Origin: Afipia massiliensis
Lineage (GTDB): Bacteria; Pseudomonadota; Alphaproteobacteria; Rhizobiales; Xanthobacteraceae
Assembly (NCBI RefSeq): GCF_001006325.2
Contig: NZ_LBIA02000001.1
Coordinates: 3,721,501 to 3,785,500, forward strand
DNA length: 64,000 bases
Direction of reading: 5' to 3'
The translations under genes were made by a program, and so were the position numbers. The notes under the pieces were generated by a model that was not told the DNA's origin, did no database searches, and saw nothing but the letters and a program-made list of their open reading frames with translations. Each line of letters starts with the position of its first letter. Positions within the stretch are counted from its first letter, which is position 1. This document shows positions 27,827-35,866 of the stretch, one piece after another.

Positions 27827-28132
27827 CTAGAAAACGACGTCGTTGATCTGCACCACGGCCTGCGCCTTGGTGAAATTGGGAATGTCGGCGAAGATTTCCT
27901 TGCCGTGCGCTTTTCCGGCGGCCTTGAAATCGTCCATCGATCCGAAGGTCAGCAGCGCGCTCATCTGATAATCGGGCGCGCTGCCGTCCGGCTTCGCCAC
28001 GCCCTTGATGGCTTGCGCATTCTTGAGCCCGAGCGGACCCCAGCGATCCTTCACCAACGGCATGTGTGTCTTGAGATAGTAATCGGTGTCGAATGCCTCA
28101 CCCACTGGGTACATCACTGTCACGAGGATCAT
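27827..28132 (-). CDS. EthD-family protein
   Basis: This 101-residue ferredoxin-like (dimeric alpha/beta barrel) protein starts at the ATG at 28132, which has GGGAGC 6 bp upstream. EthD features are visible: VTVMYPVGEAFDTDYYLKTHMPLVKD at the N-terminus and a C-terminal VVQINDVVF. EthD was first described next to a P450 in the ethyl tert-butyl ether cluster of Rhodococcus, where it is required but its chemistry is unclear. The same pairing with a P450 is seen here. Confidence 0.85.
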   Translation of the reverse strand: MILVTVMYPVGEAFDTDYYLKTHMPLVKDRWGPLGLKNAQAIKGVAKPDGSAPDYQMSALLTFGSMDDFKAAGKAHGKEIFADIPNFTKAQAVVQINDVVF

Positions 28133-28160
28133 GGTCGCTCCCTTTGTGCTGTTTGTTTGA

Positions 28161-30194
28161 TCAGGCCTGAGGACGAACAGCATTCATCGTCAGCAATTCG
28201 TAGGTCGCTGCAGATTCGTCCTTGTCGGTCAGAATTTCAACGTCCCAGCGCACTTCGCCGTACTGTTTGTTGCGGGGTATTTTCTCTTTCGCGGTGAGCC
28301 GCACCTTGATGGTCTCACCAGGCTGGATCGGTTTGATGAAGCGAAGTGAATCGAGGCCGTAGTTCGCGAGCACCGGACCGGGATCGGGATCGACGAACAG
28401 GCCAGCAGCGAACGACAGCAAAAGGTAGCCGTGCGCGACACGCCCGGGAAAGAACGGATGGCCCTTGGTGGCTTCCTCGTCCATGTGGGCATAGAACGTG
28501 TCGCCCGTGAAATGGGCGAAATGTTCGATGTCCTCCAGCGTGATGGTGCGCTCCTTCGAATAGAACGTCTGTCCGACGTCCAGATCCTCGAAATGAAACC
28601 GGAACGGATGCCGGTCTTTTTCGATCACAGATGCGCCCTTCATCCAGCTTCCGGTGATGCCCGTCAGCATCGCCGGTGAGCCCTGCAGCGCGGTGCGTTG
28701 CATGTAATGATGCACGCTGCGCACCCCGCCCAGTTCCTCGCCGCCGCCTGCGCGGCCGGGACCACCATGGACCATCTGCGGCATCGGTGAGCCGTGACCG
28801 GTCTGCTCCTTGGCGCAGTCGCGATCGATCATCACGAGACGTCCGTGGAAGCTACCGACGCCAAACACAAGCTCCGACGCCACCTTCGGATCGTGGGTAT
28901 AAACTGAAGCGACCAGACTGCCGCCGCCGCGATTGGTGAGCGCAATGGCTTGTTCGAGATCGCCGTAACCCATCACGGTGCAGACCGGGCCGAAGGCCTC
29001 GACCGAATGAACATTCGTCGCGCGAATAGGATCGGCACAATGCAGCAGCAGGGGCGGAAGGAACGCGCCACGCGTGACATCAGCTCCCTGAATGTCGAAA
29101 TTGTCGGGATCGCCTGCGACAAGCTGCGCTTCGGTCCGCAACGTCTTCACGTGAGCAAGGACATCGCGGCGCTGATCAAGGCCGACCACGGGGCCCATGC
29201 GAACGGTTTCCAGTTCAGGATTTCCGATGGCCACCTTCGCGAGCCGTTCGCGCAGGGCGTCGATGACGGCCTCTACACTGGCGGACGGCGCAAGCGCGCG
29301 GCGGATCGCCGTGCACTTCTGCCCGGCCTTCACCGTCATCTCCTTGGCGACTTCCTTGACGAACAGGTCGAACTCCGGCGTGCCGGGCTTGGCGTCCGGC
29401 GCGAGAATTGCAGCATTAAGCGAATCCCGCTCGGCGATGAAACGGACGGCTTCCCGCGCGATCACCGGATGCCGCTGAAGCTTCTCGGATGTATCGGCGG
29501 AGCCGGTGAACGAGACAACGTCCTGGCAGGTGAGGTGATCGAACAAGTCGCCGGTGCTGCCGACGACAAACTGAAACGCGCCTTCGGGAAGAATTCCGGA
29601 CTCGGCGATCATGCGCGCGAGCGCGTGTGCAACGTAGGATGTCACAGTTGCGGGCTTTGAGACGACCGGAACGCCCGCAAGCAGCGCGGGTGCAAGTTTC
29701 TCAAGCAATCCCCAGCATGGGAAATTGAAGGCATTGATGTGAACTGCGGCGCCATGCAGCGAGGTGACAATGTGCTGGCCTGCGAATGTGCCACCTTTGC
29801 CCATCGGCTCCACCGCGCCGTCCAGCAGGAAAGTGGAATTCGGAAGTTCGCGGCGGCCCTTGCCGGCGTAGACGAACAGCGTGCCGATGCCGCCATCGAC
29901 ATCGATCAGGTTATCGGTCCGCGTCGCGCCGGTCTGGAACGACAGCTTGTAAAGCTGGTCTTTGCGCTCCGTCAGATACTGCGCAAGCTTCTTGAGCAGA
30001 TCCGCGCGCTGGTGGAATGTCAGCTTGCGTAGATTCTTGCCGCCGACATTGCGGGCATATGCGAGGACGCTGTGCATATCCAGCCCGCCGCTTGTTGCTT
30101 CTGCGACCACATCGCCGGTGACGGCGCTGCGCACTTCGACGAGGTCGCGCCCGGGTGCGGCCCATTGTCCATTGACGTAGCTGTCGAGTTTCAT
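28161..30194 (-). CDS. paaZ: Bifunctional ring-opening protein PaaZ (oxepin-CoA hydrolase / aldehyde dehydrogenase)
   Basis: PaaZ hydrolyses oxepin-CoA and oxidises the resulting semialdehyde to 3-oxo-5,6-dehydrosuberyl-CoA. It has 677 residues, full length. The N-terminal aldehyde dehydrogenase domain (about 1-515) has the catalytic Cys in GQKCTAIRRA and the Glu in FIAERDSLNA. The C-terminal MaoC-type hydratase domain (about 535-677) has HFTGDTFYAHMDEEA and GRVAHGYLLLS. Both active sites look intact, so no aldehyde by-product accumulation is predicted. Confidence 0.96.
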   Translation of the reverse strand: MKLDSYVNGQWAAPGRDLVEVRSAVTGDVVAEATSGGLDMHSVLAYARNVGGKNLRKLTFHQRADLLKKLAQYLTERKDQLYKLSFQTGATRTDNLIDVDGGIGTLFVYAGKGRRELPNSTFLLDGAVEPMGKGGTFAGQHIVTSLHGAAVHINAFNFPCWGLLEKLAPALLAGVPVVSKPATVTSYVAHALARMIAESGILPEGAFQFVVGSTGDLFDHLTCQDVVSFTGSADTSEKLQRHPVIAREAVRFIAERDSLNAAILAPDAKPGTPEFDLFVKEVAKEMTVKAGQKCTAIRRALAPSASVEAVIDALRERLAKVAIGNPELETVRMGPVVGLDQRRDVLAHVKTLRTEAQLVAGDPDNFDIQGADVTRGAFLPPLLLHCADPIRATNVHSVEAFGPVCTVMGYGDLEQAIALTNRGGGSLVASVYTHDPKVASELVFGVGSFHGRLVMIDRDCAKEQTGHGSPMPQMVHGGPGRAGGGEELGGVRSVHHYMQRTALQGSPAMLTGITGSWMKGASVIEKDRHPFRFHFEDLDVGQTFYSKERTITLEDIEHFAHFTGDTFYAHMDEEATKGHPFFPGRVAHGYLLLSFAAGLFVDPDPGPVLANYGLDSLRFIKPIQPGETIKVRLTAKEKIPRNKQYGEVRWDVEILTDKDESAATYELLTMNAVRPQA

Positions 30195-30242
30195 GCGATC
30201 ACTTCGATGTTGGGTGCGGGCAGCACCGGTTGAGAAATGAGT

Positions 30243-30878
30243 CTATTCCGCTGCTGCGGTGCGTTTGGACGCCTTTGACGGTTGCTTGAGAACATTACGA
30301 GCGCCGTCAACGATCAGCCTGGTCACGAGATCGGCGTATTCCGCGCGGCTGACCGATCCGGTGCTTTTGAACCAGAGGTAATGCCAGTTGACCATGCCGA
30401 ACAGCGACATGGTCACCGGTGTCAGCATTTTGGTTCCCTTGAGGTGAGGCGCGACGCCGACGACGGCCGATGAAAAGATGGTGACGAGATCGCGCTCCAT
30501 CCTTTTAAGCTCGGTCTGACGCTCCTGAGGCAGAAACCGCATGCTGCTGATTTGAACGTTGTGCTGGGAATCGGCATCCCGGTAGGCTTCCAGCAGTGCT
30601 GCAACCAGTCCGCGCAAACGCGCCTCGGGCGGCGCGCCCGGATCGTCTGCGGTTTCGACGACTTCCAGCAACTCTTCAAGATGGAAGCGGATGACGTCAA
30701 ACAGCAGACCTTCCTTGTCCTTGTAGTAATGATAGAGATTGGCCTTGGACACGCCGCAGGCTTCGGCGATCTTGTTCATCGACGCGCGGTCGTAGCCGTG
30801 CGCCGAGAAAAGCTCCGCCGAGCGATCGAGGATCGCCTGTCGTTTGTCGTCGTAGTCGTTGGCGCGGCTGCGTGCCAT
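30243..30878 (-). CDS. paaR: TetR-family regulator, PaaR-like
   Basis: This 211-residue TetR-type repressor has an N-terminal helix-turn-helix (AEACGVSKANLYHYYKDKEGLLFDV, about residues 34-60), followed by a ligand-binding helical domain. Its place between paaK and paaZ in the operon, and the TetR-type palindrome in front of paaG, point to PaaR, the phenylacetyl-CoA-responsive regulator known in beta- and alphaproteobacteria. The operon would then be autoregulated. A PaaX regulator is also present, which is unusual. Confidence 0.88.
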   Translation of the reverse strand: MARSRANDYDDKRQAILDRSAELFSAHGYDRASMNKIAEACGVSKANLYHYYKDKEGLLFDVIRFHLEELLEVVETADDPGAPPEARLRGLVAALLEAYRDADSQHNVQISSMRFLPQERQTELKRMERDLVTIFSSAVVGVAPHLKGTKMLTPVTMSLFGMVNWHYLWFKSTGSVSRAEYADLVTRLIVDGARNVLKQPSKASKRTAAAE

Positions 30879-30898
30879 GAGTCTTTGCTATTCCTTGG

Positions 30899-32230
30899 TT
30901 ATTCTTTTGGCCGGCGATCGATAATGCGTGTGGCCTTGCCGACGGAGCGTTCGATGCTTCCCGGATCGAGAACCGTGACGAGGGCCGTGATGCCGATGGT
31001 GTCTTTCACCGATTGCACCAATTGCTTCGTCGCAGCCTCGCGTGCGGGAAAGCTGGCTTCCGGCCGCGCTTCAACCTGGATTTCCATGTTGTCCATGCGG
31101 CCGTCGCGTGTGAGCACAAGCTGATAGTGCAGGGAGAGATCGTGAATGCTGAGAAGCTTTTCCTCGATCTGAGTAGGGAATACGTTAACGCCGCGAATGA
31201 TCATCATGTCGTCGGAGCGTCCGGTGACTTTTTCCATCCGGCGCAGCGATCGCGCGGTGCCGGGCAGCAGCCGTGTCAGATCGCGCGTCCGGTAACGGAT
31301 CACGGGCATCGCTTCCTTGGTCAGCGACGTGAAAACCAGTTCGCCTTTCTCACCATCGGGCAGCACTTCGCCAGTCGCAGGATTGATGACCTCGGGATAG
31401 AAATGGTCTTCCCAGATGTGAAGGCCGTCTTTGGTTTCGACGCATTCGCTGGCGACGCCCGGGCCCATCACCTCGGACAGCCCATAGATATCGACGGCGT
31501 GAAGATCGAAGGCCTCTTCGATTTCCTCACGCATGGCGTTGGTCCATGGCTCGGCGCCGAAAATGCCGATACGCAGCGATGATTTCCGCGGGTCGAGACC
31601 CTGTTTCCTGAATTCATCGAGGATCGCCAGCATGTAGGACGGCGTCACCATGATGACTTCGGGTTTGAAGTCGTTGATGAGTTGGACCTGACGCTCGGTC
31701 ATGCCACCCGAGATGGGAATCACGGTGCAACCCAGACGCTCTGCGCCGTAATGCGCGCCGAGGCCGCCGGTAAACAGGCCATAACCATAGGCGATATGGA
31801 CCTTCATGCCGGCACGGCCGCCCGCAGCGCGGATCGAGCGTGCGACCACGTCGCTCCAGGTTTCGATGTCGCGCTTGGTGTAGCCGACAACGGTTGGCTT
31901 GCCGGTCGTTCCTGACGACGCATGGATGCGCGCAACATCCTTTTCGGGTACGGCAAACATGCCGAAGGGATAGTTGTCCCGCAGATCGGTTTTGATGGTG
32001 AAAGGAAACTTCGCCAGATCTGGTAGATCCTTGAACGAATCCGGGGTGACGCCAGCGGCATCGAACTTCGCGCGGTAGTGCGGCACGTTCTGATACGCGT
32101 GACGGAGCGACCAGGCCAGCCGCTCGCGCTGAAGCGCGCGGATGTCGTCGCGGGAGGCGATCTCGTAACGATCGAGTTCCGTCGGTTCGGGCGTCAGCCG
32201 GTCGAGCTTGCGTAGCGGTATCTGAAGCAA
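30899..32230 (-). CDS. paaK: Phenylacetate--CoA ligase
   Basis: It activates phenylacetate to phenylacetyl-CoA with ATP, the first step of the pathway. The protein has 443 residues and probably a TTG start (GGGAG 6 bp upstream). The adenylation loop SSGTTGKPTVVGYTKRD is at about residues 93-109, with later motifs YGLSEVMGPGVA and YRTRDLTRLL, and the PaaK-type C-terminal domain (MIIRGVNVFPTQIEEKLL). Its start is 16 bp after the paaI stop. Confidence 0.96.
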   Translation of the reverse strand: MLQIPLRKLDRLTPEPTELDRYEIASRDDIRALQRERLAWSLRHAYQNVPHYRAKFDAAGVTPDSFKDLPDLAKFPFTIKTDLRDNYPFGMFAVPEKDVARIHASSGTTGKPTVVGYTKRDIETWSDVVARSIRAAGGRAGMKVHIAYGYGLFTGGLGAHYGAERLGCTVIPISGGMTERQVQLINDFKPEVIMVTPSYMLAILDEFRKQGLDPRKSSLRIGIFGAEPWTNAMREEIEEAFDLHAVDIYGLSEVMGPGVASECVETKDGLHIWEDHFYPEVINPATGEVLPDGEKGELVFTSLTKEAMPVIRYRTRDLTRLLPGTARSLRRMEKVTGRSDDMMIIRGVNVFPTQIEEKLLSIHDLSLHYQLVLTRDGRMDNMEIQVEARPEASFPAREAATKQLVQSVKDTIGITALVTVLDPGSIERSVGKATRIIDRRPKE

Positions 32231-32245
32231 CGTTCTCTCCCAATC

Positions 32246-32710
32246 CTACTTGTTGTCTTGCGGCTGGTTGTCGAGCAACTGGCCCGAGATCGTCCGCGAA
32301 TGTCCGCGAAATTCGGCGATGACCTTGTTGCTGCTGTCGCGGACCGTAACATCGTAAATGCCGCCGCGCCCGGCGCGTGTGCGTTCGACGGCGTGCGCGG
32401 TGAGCGTTTCGCCCTCGCGGACCGGCTGGAGAAACGTCACCGCGCATTGCTGCGCGACCGTGCGCTGGTCATAGGTGTTGCATGCGAACGCAAACGTAGA
32501 GTCGGCGAGGGTGAAGATGAAGCCGCCGTGGCAGATGCCGTGACCGTTGGTCATCTCCTTGCGGATGGTCATCGAGAGAACGGCTTCACCCGGCGCAATC
32601 CGCTGAAGGCTCATGCCGAGTCCCTGACTGGCCCGGTCGTCCTGCCACATCTTGTTGGCGCAAGCCTGGGCCAGCGCATGCGGATCTTTGTTGCCGGCAA
32701 CTGCGTCCAT
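32246..32710 (-). CDS. paaI: Hydroxyphenylacetyl-CoA thioesterase PaaI
   Basis: This hotdog thioesterase removes dead-end CoA esters such as hydroxyphenylacetyl-CoA and frees CoA. It has 154 residues from the ATG at 32710, which overlaps the paaG stop (TGATG) and has GGAGG upstream; a GTG one codon earlier is possible. The active-site segment HGGFIFTLADSTFAFACN matches PaaI exactly in pattern. Confidence 0.93.
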   Translation of the reverse strand: MDAVAGNKDPHALAQACANKMWQDDRASQGLGMSLQRIAPGEAVLSMTIRKEMTNGHGICHGGFIFTLADSTFAFACNTYDQRTVAQQCAVTFLQPVREGETLTAHAVERTRAGRGGIYDVTVRDSSNKVIAEFRGHSRTISGQLLDNQPQDNK

Positions 32711-33501
32711 CACATGCCTCCGACAAAACGAGGCGCACGTTTTTCGAGGAATGCGTTCACGCCTTCCGCGAAATCCGGAGCACGGCCTGCTGCCCCTTGA
32801 AGATCGCGTTCAAGATCGAGCTGTTGGTCGAGCGTATTCGTCTCTGACGCGTCGAGCGCTTGCTTGGTGAGCGTCAGTGCGCCGGTCGGCTGCTTGGCGA
32901 GATGAGCGGCGAGGCGGTGTGCTTCCGCCATCAGGCCTGCATCGTCCACCACCTTCCAGATCATGCCCCAGGCCTCTGCCTGTTCGGCGGTGACAGGTTC
33001 GGCCAGCATCGAGAGGGCACGAGCGCGCGCACTCCCTGCAAGCCGTGGCAGGAACCATGTGCCGCCGCAGTCCGGGACAAGGGCGATCTTGGAAAAGGCC
33101 TGAATGAATTTGGCGGAACGGGCGGCCAACACGATATCGCAGGCAAACGCAATATTGGCGCCGCCGCCGGCAGCCACGCCATTCACCGCGCAGACGATAG
33201 GAAGCGGCAGTTTTCGCAATCGGCGAATGAAAGGATTGTAGTGCCGATCCAGCGTGACGGTGAGATCCGGCTTCTGGCCGGGGGTGAAATCCACTTCCGA
33301 CAAATCCTGTCCGGCGCAGAACCCGCGTCCCGCGCCTGTGAGGATCAATGCACGGCATGCCTTGTCGGATTCCGCATCGGTCAATGCCGCATCCATCGCG
33401 GCATGCACGCTTGCGTTGAACGAGTTGAGGCTGTCAGGCCTGTTGAGCGTGATGACGCGATATCCGTCGCGGATCTCGGTCAGGACCACATCCTTGTCCA
33501 C
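32710..33501 (-). CDS. paaG: Ring-1,2-epoxyphenylacetyl-CoA isomerase PaaG
   Basis: This crotonase-fold isomerase converts the epoxide to oxepin-CoA. It has 263 residues, a GTG start and GGAGG 6 bp upstream. Oxyanion-hole segments are clear: GAGRGFCAGQDLSEV near residue 60 and NGVAAGGGANIAFACDIVLA near 107, with the catalytic Asp region DCGGTWFLPRL. It is the first gene of the minus-strand paa operon and is preceded by a TetR-type palindrome. Confidence 0.95.
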   Translation of the reverse strand: MDKDVVLTEIRDGYRVITLNRPDSLNSFNASVHAAMDAALTDAESDKACRALILTGAGRGFCAGQDLSEVDFTPGQKPDLTVTLDRHYNPFIRRLRKLPLPIVCAVNGVAAGGGANIAFACDIVLAARSAKFIQAFSKIALVPDCGGTWFLPRLAGSARARALSMLAEPVTAEQAEAWGMIWKVVDDAGLMAEAHRLAAHLAKQPTGALTLTKQALDASETNTLDQQLDLERDLQGAAGRAPDFAEGVNAFLEKRAPRFVGGM

Positions 33502-33552
33502 AGCGTCCTCCCAATCGGCCTGTTTCTGTCAGCCGTTGGAAAGCATATTACT

Positions 33553-33574
33553 ATTGACCAACCGTTCGGTCAAT
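33553..33574. promoter_or_regulatory. Candidate PaaR (TetR-type) operator
   Basis: attgacc-aaccgttc-ggtcaat forms a palindrome with 7-bp perfect arms and a partly symmetric core (ccgttcgg). It lies 52 bp before the paaG start and 118 bp before the transporter start, in the only divergent promoter region of the block. It resembles the ACCG...CGGT pattern I recall for TetR-type PaaR sites. Confidence 0.65.
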
Positions 33575-33691
33575 TATATTGATGAGATCAGAAGCGCATC
33601 AGATCACATGGGACAATTCGCCGATGTGACGAACAAGATGCGCCGGGCAAGCTCTCCAAAAAACGGGCGCCCATCATTCAGGGAGGAAACC

Positions 33692-34858
33692 ATGAAGCCG
33701 ACTTCAGCATTGAAACTTTTATTGGCCGCCGGTGCAGCCGGATTGGCGTTCAGCAGTTCCGCATTCGCGCAGCAGACCGTCAAGATCGGTTCCGTCCTTT
33801 CGGTGACGGGTCCGGCTTCGTTCCTCGGCGAGCCTGAAGATAAAACGCTGCGGATGTATGTCGACAAGATCAACGCGGCTGGCGGGGTCAACGGCAAGAA
33901 AATCGAACTCATCGTCTATGACGACGGCGGCGACGCCAACAAGGCGCGCACGTTCGCCACGCGTTTGATCGAGGACGACAAGGTTATTGCAATGGCGGGT
34001 GGCTCGACCACCGGAACAACCATGGCGATGATCCCGGTTTTCGAGGAAGCACAGGTTCCGTTTATTTCGTTCGGCGGTGCTGTCGAAATCATCGACCCGG
34101 TCCGCAAGTATGTCTTCAAGACGCCGCACACCGACAAGATGGCGTGCGAAAAGATTTTCGAGAATCTGAAGGAGCGCAAGCTCACGAACATCGCCATGAT
34201 CTCGGGCACCGACGGCTTTGGCGCTTCGATGAAGGCCCAGTGCACCAAGGTTGCGCCGAACTACGGTATCAAGATCGTCACCGAGGAAAGCTACGGTCCG
34301 CGCGACAGCGACATGACCGGCCAGCTCACCAAGATCAAGAACACCGCAGGCGTTCAGGCCATCGTCAATCCTGGCTTCGGGCAGGGACCTGCGATCGTCA
34401 CTCGCAATTACGCGCAGCTCGGCATGACCGCGACGCCGCTGTATCAGAGCCACGGCGTGGCCTCGAAGAGCTTCATCGACCTCGCGGGCGCCGCTGCTGA
34501 CGGCATCCGCCTGCCGGCAGCCGCGCTGCTGGTCGGTGACAAGCTGCCGGACAGCGATCCGCAGAAGAAGGTCGTCGTGGATTACAAGAAGACTTACGAG
34601 GACACCGCGAAGAGCCCGGTCTCGACCTTCGGCGGCCATGCCTATGACGGTCTGTACATCCTGATCGACGCCATGAAGCGCGCCGGTTCAAACGACCCGA
34701 AGAAGATCCGTGACGAAATCGAAAAGACCAAGGGCTTTGTCGGCACCGGCGGCATTGTGAACATGACGCCGACAGACCATCTTGGCCTCGATCTCTCCGC
34801 GTTCCGCATGCTGGAAATCAAGGGCGGCGACTGGTCGCTGATCAAGCCGGGCTCGTAA
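33692..34858 (+). CDS. Branched-chain-type ABC transporter, periplasmic binding protein
   Basis: LivK-type solute-binding protein, 388 residues from the ATG at 33692 (GGGAGGA upstream); an in-frame extension to 33254 overlaps paaG antisense and is not credible. A Sec signal (LLLAAGAAGLAFSSSAFA) ends at about residue 25. The mature protein has the two-lobed type I fold (VKIGSVLSVTGPASFLGE, GGSTTGTTMAMIP, GGHAYDGLYILIDAM). The position next to paaG suggests that it captures phenylacetate or a related aromatic acid rather than leucine. Confidence 0.92.
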   Translation: MKPTSALKLLLAAGAAGLAFSSSAFAQQTVKIGSVLSVTGPASFLGEPEDKTLRMYVDKINAAGGVNGKKIELIVYDDGGDANKARTFATRLIEDDKVIAMAGGSTTGTTMAMIPVFEEAQVPFISFGGAVEIIDPVRKYVFKTPHTDKMACEKIFENLKERKLTNIAMISGTDGFGASMKAQCTKVAPNYGIKIVTEESYGPRDSDMTGQLTKIKNTAGVQAIVNPGFGQGPAIVTRNYAQLGMTATPLYQSHGVASKSFIDLAGAAADGIRLPAAALLVGDKLPDSDPQKKVVVDYKKTYEDTAKSPVSTFGGHAYDGLYILIDAMKRAGSNDPKKIRDEIEKTKGFVGTGGIVNMTPTDHLGLDLSAFRMLEIKGGDWSLIKPGS

Positions 34859-34879
34859 ACCCGCCGCGTATGTATTGAT

Positions 34880-34914
34880 GCTCCCGGATGGTTCGGATTG
34901 CTCCGTCCGGGAGC
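34880..34914 (+). terminator. Stem-loop between binding-protein and permease genes
   Basis: A 12-bp stem (gctcccggatgg / ccgtccgggagc, with one G-T pair) has an 11-nt loop and no T run. Such stems after binding-protein genes usually act as partial terminators or mRNA stabilisers, raising binding-protein levels over permease levels. Confidence 0.55.
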
Positions 34915-34990
34915 ACCATCTCTCTGCCTGAATGAATTGTATCGCCGGGAACGGCAGCCCTCGGCTGCCATCGTCGTTCGTGGAGCGTGA

Positions 34991-35863
34991 ATGCCAGAGT
35001 TTGTCCAATTTCTTGTTTCCGGACTGACCGTGGGCGCGGTGTACGCTCTGGTCGCTCTCGGCTTCACGCTTGTCTACAATGCATCCGACGTCGTCAATTT
35101 CGCCCAGGGCGAGTTTGTGATGCTGGGCGGCATGGTGACGGTGTTCGCCGCTGCCGCCGGCGTTCCGCTTCCGCTCGCAGCGCTTCTTGCGGTGTGCGTG
35201 GCTGTCGTCGTCGGTCTTTTGTTGTACTGGCTCGCCATCGAGCCTGCACGCGATGCATCGCCAGTCACGCTGATCATCATCACAATCGGCGCCTCGATCT
35301 TGTTGCGTGGCGTGGCGCAGGTCCTGTTCGACAAGCAGTTTCACAAGCTTCCGAGCATCTCCGGCGACACGCCGGTCAATCTGCTCGGTGCGGCCATCCA
35401 GCCGCAGAGCTTCTGGGTCCTCGGCGGAACGGGCGTGATCGTGCTTCTGCTGTATGTGTTTCTGGAGCGCACCGTGCTCGGAAAGGCTGTGCTCGCGACC
35501 GCTGCGAACAAGCTTGCAGCGCGCTTGGTTGGTATCAACACGGCGACCGTCATGGCGCTGGCGTTCGGAGGATCTGCTGCCATCGGCGCGGTCGCCGGCG
35601 TCCTGATCACGCCGATCACGCTGACGAGCTACGATGTGGGAACATTGCTCGCATTGAAGGGATTTGCGGCTGCGATGCTCGGCGGCATGGGTAATCCGCT
35701 TGGCGCGGTCGCAGGCGGATTGCTGCTTGGCCTGCTTGAAGCGTTCGGGGTCGGTTACATCAGTTCGACCTACAAGGACGCCTTTGCCTTCATCGTTATC
35801 CTTCTCGTCCTGTTCGCCATGCCGCAAGGCCTGTTTGGCCGGCGGACCGTGGAAAGGGTCTGA
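34991..35863 (+). CDS. Branched-chain-type ABC transporter permease (LivH)
   Basis: This inner-membrane permease has 290 residues and about eight hydrophobic helices. LivH-family segments are clear: GAVYALVALGFTLVYNASDVVNFAQGEFVMLGG near the N-terminus and KGFAAAMLGGMGNPLGAVAGGLLLG near the C-terminus. It heads the permease/ATPase part of the transporter and is followed at 3 bp by the LivM gene. Confidence 0.94.
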   Translation: MPEFVQFLVSGLTVGAVYALVALGFTLVYNASDVVNFAQGEFVMLGGMVTVFAAAAGVPLPLAALLAVCVAVVVGLLLYWLAIEPARDASPVTLIIITIGASILLRGVAQVLFDKQFHKLPSISGDTPVNLLGAAIQPQSFWVLGGTGVIVLLLYVFLERTVLGKAVLATAANKLAARLVGINTATVMALAFGGSAAIGAVAGVLITPITLTSYDVGTLLALKGFAAAMLGGMGNPLGAVAGGLLLGLLEAFGVGYISSTYKDAFAFIVILLVLFAMPQGLFGRRTVERV

Positions 35864-35866
35864 GCG

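Noticed and set aside
33254-33691. N-terminal extension of the transporter binding protein
   Set aside because: It lies antisense to paaG and across the divergent promoter; the ATG at 33692 has a perfect ribosome site and a signal peptide directly after it.
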